Assembly (NCBI RefSeq): GCF_013283645.1
Contig: NZ_JABEKV010000004.1
Location: forward strand, 858,889 to 922,888
DNA length: 64,000 nt
Direction: 5' to 3'
Source: Sinorhizobium psoraleae
GTDB taxonomy: Bacteria > Pseudomonadota > Alphaproteobacteria > Rhizobiales > Rhizobiaceae
This document shows positions 23,673 through 32,556 of this stretch, one piece after another. Position 1 is the stretch's first letter. Each line of letters opens with the position of its first letter. The notes below the pieces were generated by a model. It was not told where the DNA came from. It saw nothing but the letters and a program-made list of their open reading frames with translations, and made no database searches. Both the position numbers and the translations under genes were made by a program.

Positions 23673-23809
23673 TTTGTCTTCCTTCCTGCGCCGGCTTCAA
23701 GGACCGGATGTCGATTGGGGCTTAGATAGCATGCGTGCGGGTGATTTTCACCACCCAATCACAACAAATATTGATGGCCCCTCAAAATGTGGCTTCGATA
23801 CCACTCGGC

Positions 23810-24052
23810 CTAGGCGGACCGGCGGCGCAGCTTGTTCCTGGCAGCCGCCGTGCGGCGACGGCTCACCTGTTTCTTCGCCGGTTTGCGCACGGCGGCTTCG
23901 ATGATCTCCGCGAGCAGGCCGCCCGACGCGGCTTTCCTGGTCCGGCGCTTCGTCCGCTTCGTCGTGCTACGCCTTGCGCCGGTCTTCTTCAGGATCTCCT
24001 TCAGCGCGCTGTCAACGACACCGCTGACAAGCTCCTTGATCAGGTCCGCCAT
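23810..24052 (-). CDS. Small basic protein of unknown function
   Basis: 80 residues, not recognised. Residues 1-25 form a likely amphipathic helix (MADLIKELVSGVVDSALKEI). A Lys/Arg/Thr cluster (about 26-41) is followed by GGLLAEIIEAAVRKPAKK and an Arg-rich end (RRRTAAARNKLRRRSA). The alternation of short helices and basic runs is reminiscent of nucleic-acid-binding proteins. It starts six bases after the bolA stop and precedes grxD, so it is probably part of that operon. A true gene is supported by tight spacing and composition; function is unknown. Confidence 0.7.
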   Translation of the reverse strand: MADLIKELVSGVVDSALKEILKKTGARRSTTKRTKRRTRKAASGGLLAEIIEAAVRKPAKKQVSRRRTAAARNKLRRRSA

Positions 24053-24058
24053 TCCAAC

Positions 24059-24292
24059 TCACTCCGGCGCGCTGGTCTGGAGGGCGAGTGCGTGGAGCAC
24101 GCCACCCATATTGCCCTTCAACGCGTTGTAGACCATCTGGTGCTGTTGCACACGGGTCTTGCCGCGAAACGCTTCGGCCACGACTTCGGCGGCATAATGG
24201 TCGCCGTCACCGGCCAAATCGCGGATCGTGACCTTTGCACCGGGAATCCCGGCCTTGATCATGTCTTCGATATCGCCTGGTGTCATGGGCAT
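24059..24292 (-). CDS. bolA: BolA-family protein
   Basis: 77 residues from ATG 24292 (MPMTPGDIEDMIKAGIPGAKVTI); a longer frame to 24331 would add 13 residues with no homology-like sequence. The class II KH-like fold is indicated by DHYAAEVVAEAFRGKTRVQQHQMVYNAL, including the conserved His near the end of the recognition helix that serves as a cluster ligand in BolA-Grx complexes. It lies downstream of purL and upstream of grxD. Confidence 0.93.
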   Translation of the reverse strand: MPMTPGDIEDMIKAGIPGAKVTIRDLAGDGDHYAAEVVAEAFRGKTRVQQHQMVYNALKGNMGGVLHALALQTSAPE

Positions 24293-24519
24293 GATACGCC
24301 AACTCCCTTTTATTTTCTGCGCCGGCAGCACTGCCGGCGCCTTTCATGTTTTCAGGGAACCACGATTCAGGTGCGGAAAGCAAATGCTGAATCGGCTCGT
24401 TCAGGAAGTCTTCGCGCCTAAATCCCGTCGCGTGAAAAAGAATTCACGCACAGGCTTAGGTCATTGTGTTCATGCATATCGTTATCGCAAAACCGCTGCA
24501 CACTTTTGCGCGACATGCA

Positions 24520-26751
24520 TCAATTGTCCGGCGCAAGATCGCCGCCCATGTAATCGGGGAACCAGGATTCGTGTGCCGAGCACAGGTCCTTGATCGCGAC
24601 CGCTCCTGCGTCACCGAGCTTGACGGCATCGCCACCGGTCTTGCCGATGACCGCGAGCGAAACGCCTGCAGCCTTCGCTTGCTCCTGCACCGCGTCGAAA
24701 TTGCCGGCAGCAACGGTCACCACATAACGACCCTGGTCTTCGCCGTAGAAAACCGGAATGGGGTCATGCCCCGCCGGAGCATCGACCGTCGCCCCGATTG
24801 CGGACGCCATCGCCATTTCCGCCACCGCGAGGGCGAGGCCGCCGGAGGAGCAATCATGCACCGCCGTCACAAGGCCGGCCTCGATCAGACCCCGAACGAA
24901 ATCGCCAACCTTTCGCTCATGCGCGAGATCGACATGCGGTGCCGGACCATCGGTGCGGCCATGGATGTCGCGCATGTAAACCGACTGCGCGATGTGGCTG
25001 CCCCAGCTTTCCGGCGCTCCGGCAAGCAGGATCGTCTCATCTGCGGCGGCAAAGCGGATGCGCGCCATCTTCGACCAGTCCTTGATAAGGCCGACGCCGC
25101 CGATGGTCGGGGTCGGCAGGATCGCCTGGCCGTTGGTCTCGTTGTAGAGCGAAACGTTGCCCGAAACGATCGGGAATTCGAGCACGCGGCAGGCTTCGCC
25201 GATGCCTTTGATCGCATGGACGAACTGGCTCATGATCTCCGGACGCTCTGGATTGCCGAAGTTCAGGTTATCGGTCGCGGCAAGAGGCAGCGCACCGGTT
25301 GCCGTGAGATTGCGCCAGCACTCGGCCACGGCCTGCTTGCCGCCCTCGAAGGGATCCGCCTCGACATAGCGGGGGGTCACGTCGGAGGAGAAGGCCAGCG
25401 CCTTCGTCTCATGACCTTCGACGCGGACAACGCCGGCGTCGCCGCCCGGCAGTTGCAGCGAATTGCCCTGGATCAGCGTGTCATATTGCTCGTACACCCA
25501 GCGACGCGACGAGTTGTTGGCGGAACCGACAAGCTTGAGAAGCGCTTCGGCGACGTCCGTCTGCGGGATGTCGTTGGTGGCGAGCGGCGAGGGGGCCGTT
25601 GCCGGCATCCAGGGACGATCGTATTCGGGTGCCTGGTCGCCGAGTTCCTTGATCGGAAGGTTTGCCACTTCATCGCCCTGATGCAGGATGCGGAAGCGCA
25701 AGTCGTCGGTGGTCTTGCCGACGATCGCGAAATCGAGGCCCCACTTGACGAAGATCGCCTTGGCTTCCTCTTCCTTGTCCGGGCGCAGCACCATCAGCAT
25801 GCGCTCCTGGCTTTCGGAAAGCATCATCTCGTAAGCCGTCATGCGCTCTTCGCGCACCGGCACCTTGTCGAGATCGAGTTCGATGCCGAGATCACCCTTG
25901 GCACCCATCTCGACCGCAGAGCAGGTAAGGCCCGCCGCGCCCATGTCCTGGATCGCAATCACCGCGCCCGTCTGCATCAGTTCGAGGCAGGCTTCGAGCA
26001 GGCATTTTTCGGTGAAGGGATCGCCGACCTGCACGGTCGGGCGCTTCTCCTCGATCGACTCGTCGAATTCGGCCGACGCCATGGTCGCGCCACCGACGCC
26101 GTCGCGGCCGGTCTTGGCACCGAGATAGACGACCGGCAGGCCGACACCTTCCGCCTTCGAATAGAAGATCGCGTCGCTCTTCGCGAGGCCGGCGGCAAAG
26201 GCGTTGACAAGAATGTTGCCATTGTAGCGCGCGTCGAACTCGACCTCGCCGCCGACCGTCGGAACGCCGAAGGAGTTGCCGTAGCCACCAACGCCGGCGA
26301 CGACGCCGGAGACCAGATGGCGGGTCTTCGGGTGGTCCGGCGAGCCGAAACGCAGCGCGTTCATTGCGGCGATCGGGCGTGCACCCATGGTGAAGACGTC
26401 ACGCAGGATGCCGCCGACACCGGTCGCTGCTCCCTGATAGGGTTCGATATAGGAAGGGTGGTTGTGGCTCTCCATCTTGAAGACGACGCAGTCGCCGTCA
26501 TCGATGTCGACAACGCCGGCGTTTTCGCCCGGCCCCTGTATGACGCGCGGCCCCTTGGTCGGAAGCGTCCGCAGCCATTTCTTCGAAGACTTGTAGGAGC
26601 AATGCTCGTTCCACATCGCCGAGAAAATGCCGAGTTCGGTGAAGGTCGGCTCGCGCCCGATAAGGCTCAGGATGCGATCGTATTCGTCGGGCTTAAGCCC
26701 GTGCGACGCGATAAGGTCCGGGGTGATGGGGCGGGTGTTGGAAATCGTCAT
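24520..26751 (-). CDS. purL: Phosphoribosylformylglycinamidine synthase subunit PurL
   Basis: Large ATP-dependent subunit of the three-part FGAM synthase (PurL with PurQ and PurS), fourth step of de novo purine synthesis. 743 residues, the small-PurL size that needs separate PurS and PurQ, both encoded a few kb away on the same strand. Clear features are [26 protein letters not shown] with the substrate/Mg residues, [15 protein letters not shown], and the late [19 protein letters not shown]. The gene is followed after 227 bases by bolA. Confidence 0.98.
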   Translation of the reverse strand: MTISNTRPITPDLIASHGLKPDEYDRILSLIGREPTFTELGIFSAMWNEHCSYKSSKKWLRTLPTKGPRVIQGPGENAGVVDIDDGDCVVFKMESHNHPSYIEPYQGAATGVGGILRDVFTMGARPIAAMNALRFGSPDHPKTRHLVSGVVAGVGGYGNSFGVPTVGGEVEFDARYNGNILVNAFAAGLAKSDAIFYSKAEGVGLPVVYLGAKTGRDGVGGATMASAEFDESIEEKRPTVQVGDPFTEKCLLEACLELMQTGAVIAIQDMGAAGLTCSAVEMGAKGDLGIELDLDKVPVREERMTAYEMMLSESQERMLMVLRPDKEEEAKAIFVKWGLDFAIVGKTTDDLRFRILHQGDEVANLPIKELGDQAPEYDRPWMPATAPSPLATNDIPQTDVAEALLKLVGSANNSSRRWVYEQYDTLIQGNSLQLPGGDAGVVRVEGHETKALAFSSDVTPRYVEADPFEGGKQAVAECWRNLTATGALPLAATDNLNFGNPERPEIMSQFVHAIKGIGEACRVLEFPIVSGNVSLYNETNGQAILPTPTIGGVGLIKDWSKMARIRFAAADETILLAGAPESWGSHIAQSVYMRDIHGRTDGPAPHVDLAHERKVGDFVRGLIEAGLVTAVHDCSSGGLALAVAEMAMASAIGATVDAPAGHDPIPVFYGEDQGRYVVTVAAGNFDAVQEQAKAAGVSLAVIGKTGGDAVKLGDAGAVAIKDLCSAHESWFPDYMGGDLAPDN

Positions 26752-26841
26752 CGTCGACCGTCAATCCTTCGGGCGGCGCGCAACCCTTCCAAAGGGACAC
26801 GGCGCGTGTGAACCGCAACAGACACAACTGCATGTGTCCTC

Positions 26842-26934
26842 AAATCGCAGCGATTCAAGGACGAAACATGCAGCAACTCAAAGTGCTACAGCGACTTTTG
26901 CACGTGTGATAAGACGCGCGGCGCGCTGCAGGGG
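26842..26934 (+). repeat. RIME1-like intergenic repeat, copy A
   Basis: Contains CATGCAGCAACTCAAAGTGC, then CTACAGCG and the GC-rich end GATAAGACGCGCGGCGC. This core recurs at 37286, 53384, 32524 (partial), 29494 and 42932 (both inverted). It lies between purL and the PagL-like gene, in the purL upstream region. Confidence 0.75.
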
Positions 26935-27045
26935 CGCTTTGCGGCTTCTTTAGCCTATGCTGCGGCGCGGCGCGACAGAAAAATAAGCTCGATCAACAGT
27001 GCGCCGGAACGGGCATCGGGAGCCGGCGGCGGGAAATTCGTGCTG

Positions 27046-27639
27046 TCAAAACTTGTAGCCGAGCATCAGGCCCGCACGTGTCAGGCCATCATTGGGGCCG
27101 TTGCAAAGATCCGCATTCGAGGCATGTTCAACGGTGGCCGAGAGATTCCAGTGGTCGTCGAAGCGGTAGCCTGCGGCCGCATATTCGCGAAACAGCAGAC
27201 GGCAGCCGAGCTTCGGTCCGCTCGTGCCGTCATCATTCAAGTCACCGTCATGAACCGTGGCGCCGAGGCCGAGTTCGACGAAGAACCGTTCGGTGAGATC
27301 GGCATTCCAACTAAGGCCTCCGTAGACCTCGTTCACGCCGCTCGACGAGGTTGCGATCGAGGCGCCGGCATGTACGCGCGGCCTCAGGATCTTTTCAACA
27401 ATACCGGTGGCGCTGTCGGCTGCGAAAGGATCAAAGAAGATCGTGAAGGACGGAAAGACGCCGCTTTCGTGATTGTCTCCGTTGCCAATCGACGCCGTCG
27501 CACCGAAACGCATCTCATCGAAAATGCCTTCCGCCGCCTTCGTTTGCGATGCCCCAGCCGCGAGCCCGGTCGAAAAGATCAAGGCGACGGCGAACTGGTA
27601 GACCCTGCCCCGACCGGCGAACGAGCGTGGACGCGTCAT
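27046..27639 (-). CDS. PagL-like lipid A 3-O-deacylase (acyloxyacyl hydrolase)
   Basis: Predicted outer-membrane beta-barrel of 197 residues from ATG 27639 (AAGGA eight bases upstream; an earlier TTG is less likely). A signal peptide covers about residues 1-35 (hydrophobic FAVALIFSTGLAAGA, cleavage near AAEG). The last strand contains EHASNADLC and PNDGLTRAGLMLGYKF. H-x-S-N matches the PagL active-site His and Ser. At the place where Pseudomonas PagL has its catalytic Glu (DGIE), this protein has DGLT. Either Glu is supplied elsewhere or the activity differs. A role in lipid A remodelling is inferred from the family. Confidence 0.75.
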   Translation of the reverse strand: MTRPRSFAGRGRVYQFAVALIFSTGLAAGASQTKAAEGIFDEMRFGATASIGNGDNHESGVFPSFTIFFDPFAADSATGIVEKILRPRVHAGASIATSSSGVNEVYGGLSWNADLTERFFVELGLGATVHDGDLNDDGTSGPKLGCRLLFREYAAAGYRFDDHWNLSATVEHASNADLCNGPNDGLTRAGLMLGYKF

Positions 27640-27733
27640 GCAGAAATCCTTCAAGCCGAATCAATCTTACGCAGCACACGGAACGACAGTAGATTGCCGT
27701 GGCTTGCGCGAAAGTCATCTTCAAAAAAGTGAT

Positions 27734-29152
27734 TTAATCGAAACTGTCGTAACCGGTGCGGCCGCTGTCGAGCAGTCGCTTGAGGATTTGAAAGCCTCTC
27801 TGCACGTCGGACCGCTCAGGCGGCGAGGAGAAGCCGACGCGGATGCGGTGGAAGACACGGTCGGCGCGCCCCGCCTTGAACTCATCCTCGTCGTCGATGA
27901 GGACTCCTTCCTGCAGGGCCGCCTGTTTGAAGGTTCCCGAGAGCCAGGGGTCAGGCAGCTTCAGCCAGAGGAAGGGCACCCTCGGGTGGGAATTGAACTC
28001 GAAACCGGAGAAGACTTCGCGTGCCATCGCTTCGCGCGCGGTAATTTCCTCGACGGCGCGGTTGCGCAAGGCGGATGCGGCGCCTGACAGGACCAGCCGA
28101 GCGCAAAGCTCGGCGAGAATGAAGGGAAGACCGCCGCTTACCATCTTGTGCGCGATGCGGATCCGCTGGCTGAAATGCGGTGGGCAGGCGACCCAGCCGC
28201 CCCGCACGCCGGCAGCCACGGACTTCGACAGGCCTCCGACGAGGAAGGTCCGCTCCGGCGCCAGCTCCGCCATCAAGGGCAACCGATCGCCCGTCATCGA
28301 ACCATAGACCTCATCCTCGACCAGCCAGACGCCGTATTTTCGCGCGATCTCCGCGACTGCAAGACGCCTGTCCAACGGCATGGCGACGACAGTCGGGTTC
28401 TGGGCGCTCGGCATGAGAAAGGCGAGTTTCGGATGTTGCTGGGCGCAGACGCGCTCGAAATCGTCCGGAATCAATCCGAATTCGTCGCCTTCCATCAGCG
28501 CTGTCCGCCGGCCGATCAGGCCCGCACTGCGGCTGACCTGTGAATAGGTCAAAGTCTCGAAAGCGATCCGATCACCGGGGGAGGTGACTGCCGAGATCAC
28601 GGCGATGACTGCGGCATGAGCGCCGAGCGTCGGCACAATGCTTTCGGGCACGGGGCGGAAGTTGCCGCGTGCGAGCCATTGACAGCCAGCCTCGAACCAG
28701 TCGTCCGGGAAATTGCGGGCATAACTCGCAATGTCTCCATGGTGCTCGCGGCTGATGTCGCCCAGCAATTTGGCCAGAATGTCACCCTGGCCAACGTCCG
28801 GCGCAGCGGTGCTGTCGAAACGCAACTTGCCCGCCGGCGCATTGATCGGCCGCGTTCCAGCCAAGGACGTCGTCAAAGGATCGGCCTGTTCGGGCGGACG
28901 GCTTTCCGGGCGGTCGAGGACATAGGTGCCGCGGCCGACTTCGCCGCTGACGAGGCCTCGTTCGCGGACGATGTTGTATGCCCGGCCGATCGTGCCGATC
29001 GTCACGCCGATGTCAAAGGCAAGATTGCGCTGCGGCGGCAGCTTCGTCCCCACCGGCAGGGCGCCGCTGCCGATTGCCTGTTCAATCTGATCGGCGATCC
29101 GGGCGTAGAGGGGGCCTTGGCCCTGCTGTATATCGGGCAGCCAAGTTGTCAT
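27734..29152 (-). CDS. MocR-type regulator (GntR HTH fused to PLP aminotransferase)
   Basis: 472 residues. Residues 1-80 form a GntR winged helix (LYARIADQIEQAIGSGALPVGTKLPPQRNLA). Residues about 110-470 have the class I aminotransferase fold with MPSAQNPT, VEDEVYGSM and the PLP-binding K310 in GGLSKSVAAGVRGGW. Such proteins use PLP or a PLP adduct as effector; target genes are often divergent. Here a DUF1127 gene is divergent, 81 bases away, and two direct repeats lie in the gap, one only two bases from this start codon. The metabolite sensed is not evident. Confidence 0.92.
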   Translation of the reverse strand: MTTWLPDIQQGQGPLYARIADQIEQAIGSGALPVGTKLPPQRNLAFDIGVTIGTIGRAYNIVRERGLVSGEVGRGTYVLDRPESRPPEQADPLTTSLAGTRPINAPAGKLRFDSTAAPDVGQGDILAKLLGDISREHHGDIASYARNFPDDWFEAGCQWLARGNFRPVPESIVPTLGAHAAVIAVISAVTSPGDRIAFETLTYSQVSRSAGLIGRRTALMEGDEFGLIPDDFERVCAQQHPKLAFLMPSAQNPTVVAMPLDRRLAVAEIARKYGVWLVEDEVYGSMTGDRLPLMAELAPERTFLVGGLSKSVAAGVRGGWVACPPHFSQRIRIAHKMVSGGLPFILAELCARLVLSGAASALRNRAVEEITAREAMAREVFSGFEFNSHPRVPFLWLKLPDPWLSGTFKQAALQEGVLIDDEDEFKAGRADRVFHRIRVGFSSPPERSDVQRGFQILKRLLDSGRTGYDSFD

Positions 29153-29153
29153 A

Positions 29154-29199
29154 GTGACAATTATCTATATTGCCTCAAGTACCGTGTCAATTATCTCAA
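29154..29199. promoter_or_regulatory. Direct-repeat pair, candidate MocR operator
   Basis: GTGACAATTATCT at 29154-29166 and GTGTCAATTATCT at 29184-29196 (12 of 13 identical), 30 bases apart start to start, or about three helical turns. They lie between the divergent MocR and DUF1127 start codons. MocR proteins are known to bind spaced direct repeats; the assignment here is inference. Confidence 0.5.
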
Positions 29200-29233
29200 G
29201 ACAATGAGATCAATCCAGACAAAGGCATCTACA

Positions 29234-29491
29234 ATGAGTGCAATTGATACAATTGAATCTCTACACGATCGAAGAGTGGATGTTATCAGCAGCGGCGATG
29301 AAAGGACCTTCAGCATCGCGGCGCCGGCGGGAGAGGGGGTATTTGCCAAGCTATGGTATCTCTATTGCTCCCTGGCAGCGAAACGGCGAAGCCGGCTCGC
29401 GCTGGAAGAATTGAGCGCATATCAATTGAAGGATATCGGCGTTAGCGAAGAGGAAGCACGCAGGGAAGGAGCCATGCCCTTCTGGCGGTAA
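29234..29491 (+). CDS. DUF1127 small protein
   Basis: 85 residues from ATG 29234 (AAGG eight bases upstream). An in-frame ATG at 29204 would add ten residues. The C-terminal half holds the DUF1127 core: RRSRLALEELSAYQLKDIGV then SEEEARREGAMPFWR. Members of this family in rhizobia and Agrobacterium are short, stress- or nutrient-linked proteins; some bind RNA. Here the gene is divergent from a MocR-type regulator that may control it. The large open frame running from 28616 in the same phase is antisense to the MocR gene and not real. Confidence 0.85.
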   Translation: MSAIDTIESLHDRRVDVISSGDERTFSIAAPAGEGVFAKLWYLYCSLAAKRRSRLALEELSAYQLKDIGVSEEEARREGAMPFWR

Positions 29492-29493
29492 AG

Positions 29494-29560
29494 CACTCCG
29501 CAGCGCCGCGCGTCCTTTCAGACAACTAAGCTCACGGTAGCGCTTTGAATTGCTGCATGC
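29494..29560 (-). repeat. RIME1-like intergenic repeat, copy B (inverted, diverged)
   Basis: Read on the minus strand: GCATGCAGCAATTCAAAGCG, then CTAC, a diverged middle, and GGACGCGCGGCGCTGCGG. It matches copies at 26842 and 37286 in order. It lies between the DUF1127 gene and a convergent lipoprotein gene. Confidence 0.7.
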
Positions 29561-29588
29561 GGTGGCAGGCGGTCCGCGCCGCGCTCTG

Positions 29589-29996
29589 TTAGCTGCAGCC
29601 TTGCCCGCCGGCGGCCCAGCGCCGGACATCCGTCGTCATGCGCGCGCCCACCGGTTCGCTGAGAAGCGGACCGAAAGCCTGCAGGCGGGCAGGGTGCCCC
29701 TCTGCCTGGACGACGGCAAGCGGACGCGCCTCCGGCGACTTGCGCGGTACGATCAGGATGCGCGGGCGGCCGGAGAAGGAATTCAGCTCCGGTGCGAGGC
29801 GATAGGCCTTGAAGGCGGCATCGCCCGACTTGAACCAGCAGCTATTGGCACCGAGCGCCACGCGCTCCATCGTCGGGAGAGCCGCGGTGCTGGCAGCTGG
29901 CGCAGCTGGCGTCCTCGACTGGCAGCCTGCAACGAGCGCAAGGCTGGCAACGGCGCAGGCAAGCGCGGAGAAGCGTGCGAAGGAGATTGGATGCAT
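29589..29996 (-). CDS. Hypothetical lipoprotein
   Basis: 135 residues with a lipoprotein signal: hydrophobic FSALACAVASLALVAGC ends in the lipobox LVAGC, lipidated Cys at position 25. A short Ala/Pro linker follows (RTPAAPAAST), then a compact domain with SCWFKSGDAAFKAYRLAPEL and SFSGRPRILIVPRK. A C-terminal Cys (GGQGCS) could pair with the internal Cys. Function is not recognised. It lies 55 bases after purQ on the same strand; co-transcription is possible. Confidence 0.78.
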   Translation of the reverse strand: MHPISFARFSALACAVASLALVAGCQSRTPAAPAASTAALPTMERVALGANSCWFKSGDAAFKAYRLAPELNSFSGRPRILIVPRKSPEARPLAVVQAEGHPARLQAFGPLLSEPVGARMTTDVRRWAAGGQGCS

Positions 29997-30051
29997 CGGC
30001 GGTCTCGATCGTCGGTCGGTGGCGGGAGGCCGTCTTTTATCAGGGTGAAGG

Positions 30052-30723
30052 TTAAGCAGCGATTACGTCAAGGGCGGAGGCGAAAATGCCGCGGCCGTCC
30101 GAACCGCCGTGTGCCGCTTCAATCAGGTTTTCCGGATGCGGCATCATCCCAAGCACGTTGCCCTTCGCATTCATGACGCCGGCAATGTCGTTGATCGATC
30201 CGTTCGGGTTGGTGCCTTCGGCGTAACGGAACACCACCTGACCATTGCCCTCGATCGCTTCGAGCGTTTCGGCGTCGGCGAAATAATTGCCGTCGTGGTG
30301 GGCAACGGGGCTGCGGATGACCTGTCCCTTCGAATAGGCGCGCGTGAAATCCGTGTCGGCATTGGCAACTTCGAGCTTGACCTCGCGGCAGACGAATTTC
30401 AGCGAAGCATTGCGCATAAGCGCGCCGGGCAGGAGGCCCGCTTCAACCAGGATCTGGAAGCCGTTGCAAACGCCAAGAACCTTCACCCCCTGATCGGCCT
30501 TCGCCTTGATCGCCTGCATCACCGGCATCCGCGCGGCAATCGCACCACAGCGCAGGTAGTCGCCATACGAAAAGCCGCCCGGTATGACGATCAGGTCGAC
30601 ATCAGGAATTTCCGTTTCCGTCTGCCAAACGGTCACCGGCTTGTGGCCGGAGATCTTGGTGAGCGCCGCGATCATGTCGCGATCGCGGTTGAGACCGGGG
30701 AGTTGGACGACGGCAGACTTCAT
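30052..30723 (-). CDS. purQ: Phosphoribosylformylglycinamidine synthase subunit PurQ (glutaminase)
   Basis: Class I glutamine amidotransferase of 223 residues that feeds ammonia to PurL. The nucleophile Cys is in [20 protein letters not shown] and the catalytic His in [15 protein letters not shown]. The N-terminal [16 protein letters not shown] and [14 protein letters not shown] are typical of PurQ. It follows purS after a 153-base gap in which no gene was seen. Confidence 0.97.
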   Translation of the reverse strand: MKSAVVQLPGLNRDRDMIAALTKISGHKPVTVWQTETEIPDVDLIVIPGGFSYGDYLRCGAIAARMPVMQAIKAKADQGVKVLGVCNGFQILVEAGLLPGALMRNASLKFVCREVKLEVANADTDFTRAYSKGQVIRSPVAHHDGNYFADAETLEAIEGNGQVVFRYAEGTNPNGSINDIAGVMNAKGNVLGMMPHPENLIEAAHGGSDGRGIFASALDVIAA

Positions 30724-30876
30724 GGGACGTACATACCTTGCCTTGGCCTCGGCGCCTAAGCACTCCGAGGCGGTTTCAATGCGCAGTGGAAACGCTGGCT
30801 GTCAATCCGGCTGGAGCCGCTTAAAAGGACTTGAGGAGGCGACCAGCCGATCACCAGCGAAGCCATTCCCCCACCG

Positions 30877-31119
30877 TCAGGCGAGGGAGATGGTGTAGTT
30901 TTCAATCACGGTGTTAGCCAGCAGCTTCTCGCACATGGCCTTGAGGTCGGATTCCGCTTTGGCCTTGTCCGCCGTTTCGATCTGCAGATCGAAGACCTTG
31001 CCCTGACGAACCTGGCCGATGCCGTCAAACCCGAGCGCACCGAGCGCACCCTCGATTGCCTTGCCCTGAGGGTCGAGAACGCCGTTCTTGAGCGTCACGG
31101 TTACACGTGCTTTGATCAC
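30877..31119 (-). CDS. purS: Phosphoribosylformylglycinamidine synthase subunit PurS
   Basis: 80-residue structural subunit that joins PurL and PurQ. Begins MIKARVTVTLKNGVLDPQGKAIEGALGALG, which is the family signature, with the closing CEKLLANTVIENYTI. It lies 17 bases after purC, so purC-purS(-purQ) form an operon. Confidence 0.96.
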   Translation of the reverse strand: MIKARVTVTLKNGVLDPQGKAIEGALGALGFDGIGQVRQGKVFDLQIETADKAKAESDLKAMCEKLLANTVIENYTISLA

Positions 31120-31136
31120 TTTGCTTATTCCCCGAA

Positions 31137-31901
31137 TTACTTGACCAACACCGGACCGGAACCGCGCGGCGGCTCGTTTTCGTTGATGATGCCGAGGCGG
31201 CGCGCCACTTCCTGATAGGCTTCGACGAGACCGCCCATGTCGCGGCGGAACCGGTCCTTGTCCATCTTTTCCTTGGTTTCAATATCCCAGAGACGGCAGC
31301 TATCGGGAGAGATCTCGTCGGCAAGGACGATCCGCATCATGTCGCCTTCAAACAGGCGTCCGCATTCGATCTTGAAATCGACGAGCTGGATGCCGACGCC
31401 CAAGAAGAGGCCGGAAAGGAAATCGTTGATGCGGATGGCAAGCGCCATGACGTCGTCGAGTTCCTGCGGGCTTGCCCAGCCGAAGGCGGTGATGTGCTCT
31501 TCGGACACCATCGGGTCGTCGAGCGCGTCGGCCTTGTAGTAGAACTCGATGATCGAACGCGGCAGCACGGTGCCTTCCTCGATACCGAGGCGCTTGGCGA
31601 GCGAACCGGCGGCGACATTGCGCACGACGATCTCGAGAGGGATGATTTCCACTTCCTTGATCAACTGCTCGCGCATGTTCAGGCGGCGGATGAAATGCGT
31701 CGGAATGCCGATCTTGTTCAGATGGGTGAAGATGTACTCGGAAATCCGGTTGTTCAGCACACCCTTGCCGTCGATGACATCATGCTTCTTCTTGTTGAAA
31801 GCGGTCGCGTCATCCTTGAAAAACTGGATCAGCGTGCCCGGTTCCGGACCCTCGTATAGGATCTTGGCCTTGCCCTCGTAGATACGGCGGCGACGATTCA
31901 T
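31137..31901 (-). CDS. purC: SAICAR synthetase PurC
   Basis: Joins CAIR with aspartate in purine synthesis. 254 residues with [18 protein letters not shown] at the start, [14 protein letters not shown], then [18 protein letters not shown] and [10 protein letters not shown] and [13 protein letters not shown]. All are SAICAR-synthetase blocks for ATP and CAIR binding. First gene of the minus-strand pur cluster; it faces the divergent DUF1476 gene over a 233-base promoter region. Confidence 0.97.
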   Translation of the reverse strand: MNRRRRIYEGKAKILYEGPEPGTLIQFFKDDATAFNKKKHDVIDGKGVLNNRISEYIFTHLNKIGIPTHFIRRLNMREQLIKEVEIIPLEIVVRNVAAGSLAKRLGIEEGTVLPRSIIEFYYKADALDDPMVSEEHITAFGWASPQELDDVMALAIRINDFLSGLFLGVGIQLVDFKIECGRLFEGDMMRIVLADEISPDSCRLWDIETKEKMDKDRFRRDMGGLVEAYQEVARRLGIINENEPPRGSGPVLVK

Positions 31902-32134
31902 GGATTTTATCTCTGTTGGTTGGTGGCGCTCTTGGGTCGCGCAATTGGAATTTTCTCAGCGGGTCCATATCTGAAAAGAACGCATTTCACAATCGGCGTA
32001 TCTTCCCATCCCCCGATTTAGATTAGGGTATCATGAAAGTCACCAAAGACGAAAACTTCGCATTGCACTTTCAGTGGTGTTTTGGTTTATGGCGATAACT
32101 GTTTCCGGCAAGGAATTCTGAGGGAGATTAGTTT

Positions 32135-32449
32135 ATGACAACGATGCAGGATCGCGAGAAGGGCTTCGAAGCCAAGTTTGCGCTGGACGCAGAGCTGAAG
32201 TTCAAGGCGGAGGCGCGCCGCAACAAGCTGCTCGGTCTTTGGGCCGCAGGCCTCTTGAACAAGGCCGATCCGGAAGCCTATGCAAGGGAAATCGTCACTG
32301 CCGATCTCGAGGAACGTGGCCACGAGGATGTGGTACGCAAGCTCAAGGCCGATTTCGATGCAGCCGGCATCGCACAGTCGGAAGACGAAATCCGCTTGCG
32401 GATGCTCGAGTTTCTCGCCCAGGCGGTCGAGCAGCTTCAGAACGACTGA
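32135..32449 (+). CDS. DUF1476 protein, ATPase inhibitor subunit zeta
   Basis: 104 residues, highly charged and helical: DREKGFEAKFALDAELKFKA then RRNKLLGLWAAGLL. This is the alphaproteobacterial zeta subunit that inhibits reverse ATP hydrolysis of F1Fo-ATPase by inserting its N-terminal helix into F1. Start ATG 32135 follows GAGGGAG; an in-frame ATG three codons later is possible. Divergent from purC. A good terminator follows. Confidence 0.9.
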   Translation: MTTMQDREKGFEAKFALDAELKFKAEARRNKLLGLWAAGLLNKADPEAYAREIVTADLEERGHEDVVRKLKADFDAAGIAQSEDEIRLRMLEFLAQAVEQLQND

Positions 32450-32476
32450 TCTCGCAATCCGCGAAAGTGACGCGAC

Positions 32477-32510
32477 GCCGCCCGGCAGCAAAAATCGGGC
32501 GGCATTTTTT
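32477..32510 (+). terminator. Terminator of the DUF1476 gene
   Basis: Stem GCCGCCCG (32477-32484) and CGGGCGGC (32496-32503) followed by ATTTTTT. Confidence 0.88.
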
Positions 32511-32518
32511 ATGCTAAG

Positions 32519-32556
32519 GCCTGTACATGCAGTAATTCAAAGTACTGCATCACCGC
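32519..32556 (+). repeat. Partial RIME1-like palindrome, copy C
   Basis: ATGCAG-taattcaaagta-CTGCAT: an inverted repeat that corresponds to the CATGCAGCA...TTCAAAGTGCT part of the full elements, without the GC-rich second half. It overlaps the 3' end of the converging GGDEF-EAL gene. Confidence 0.55.

Noticed and set aside
24466..26811. 781-residue plus-strand ORF opposite purL
   Set aside because: Antisense to purL with codon phase dictated by purL; composition is His/Arg-rich noise.
28616..29233. N-terminal 206 codons of the open frame leading into the DUF1127 gene
   Set aside because: Antisense to the MocR gene; only the part from 29234 has a ribosome site and family sequence.
32033..32098. 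21-codon ORF before the DUF1476 gene, considered as a leader peptide
   Set aside because: No regulatory codon run, no hairpin pair after it, and the ribosome site is weak.
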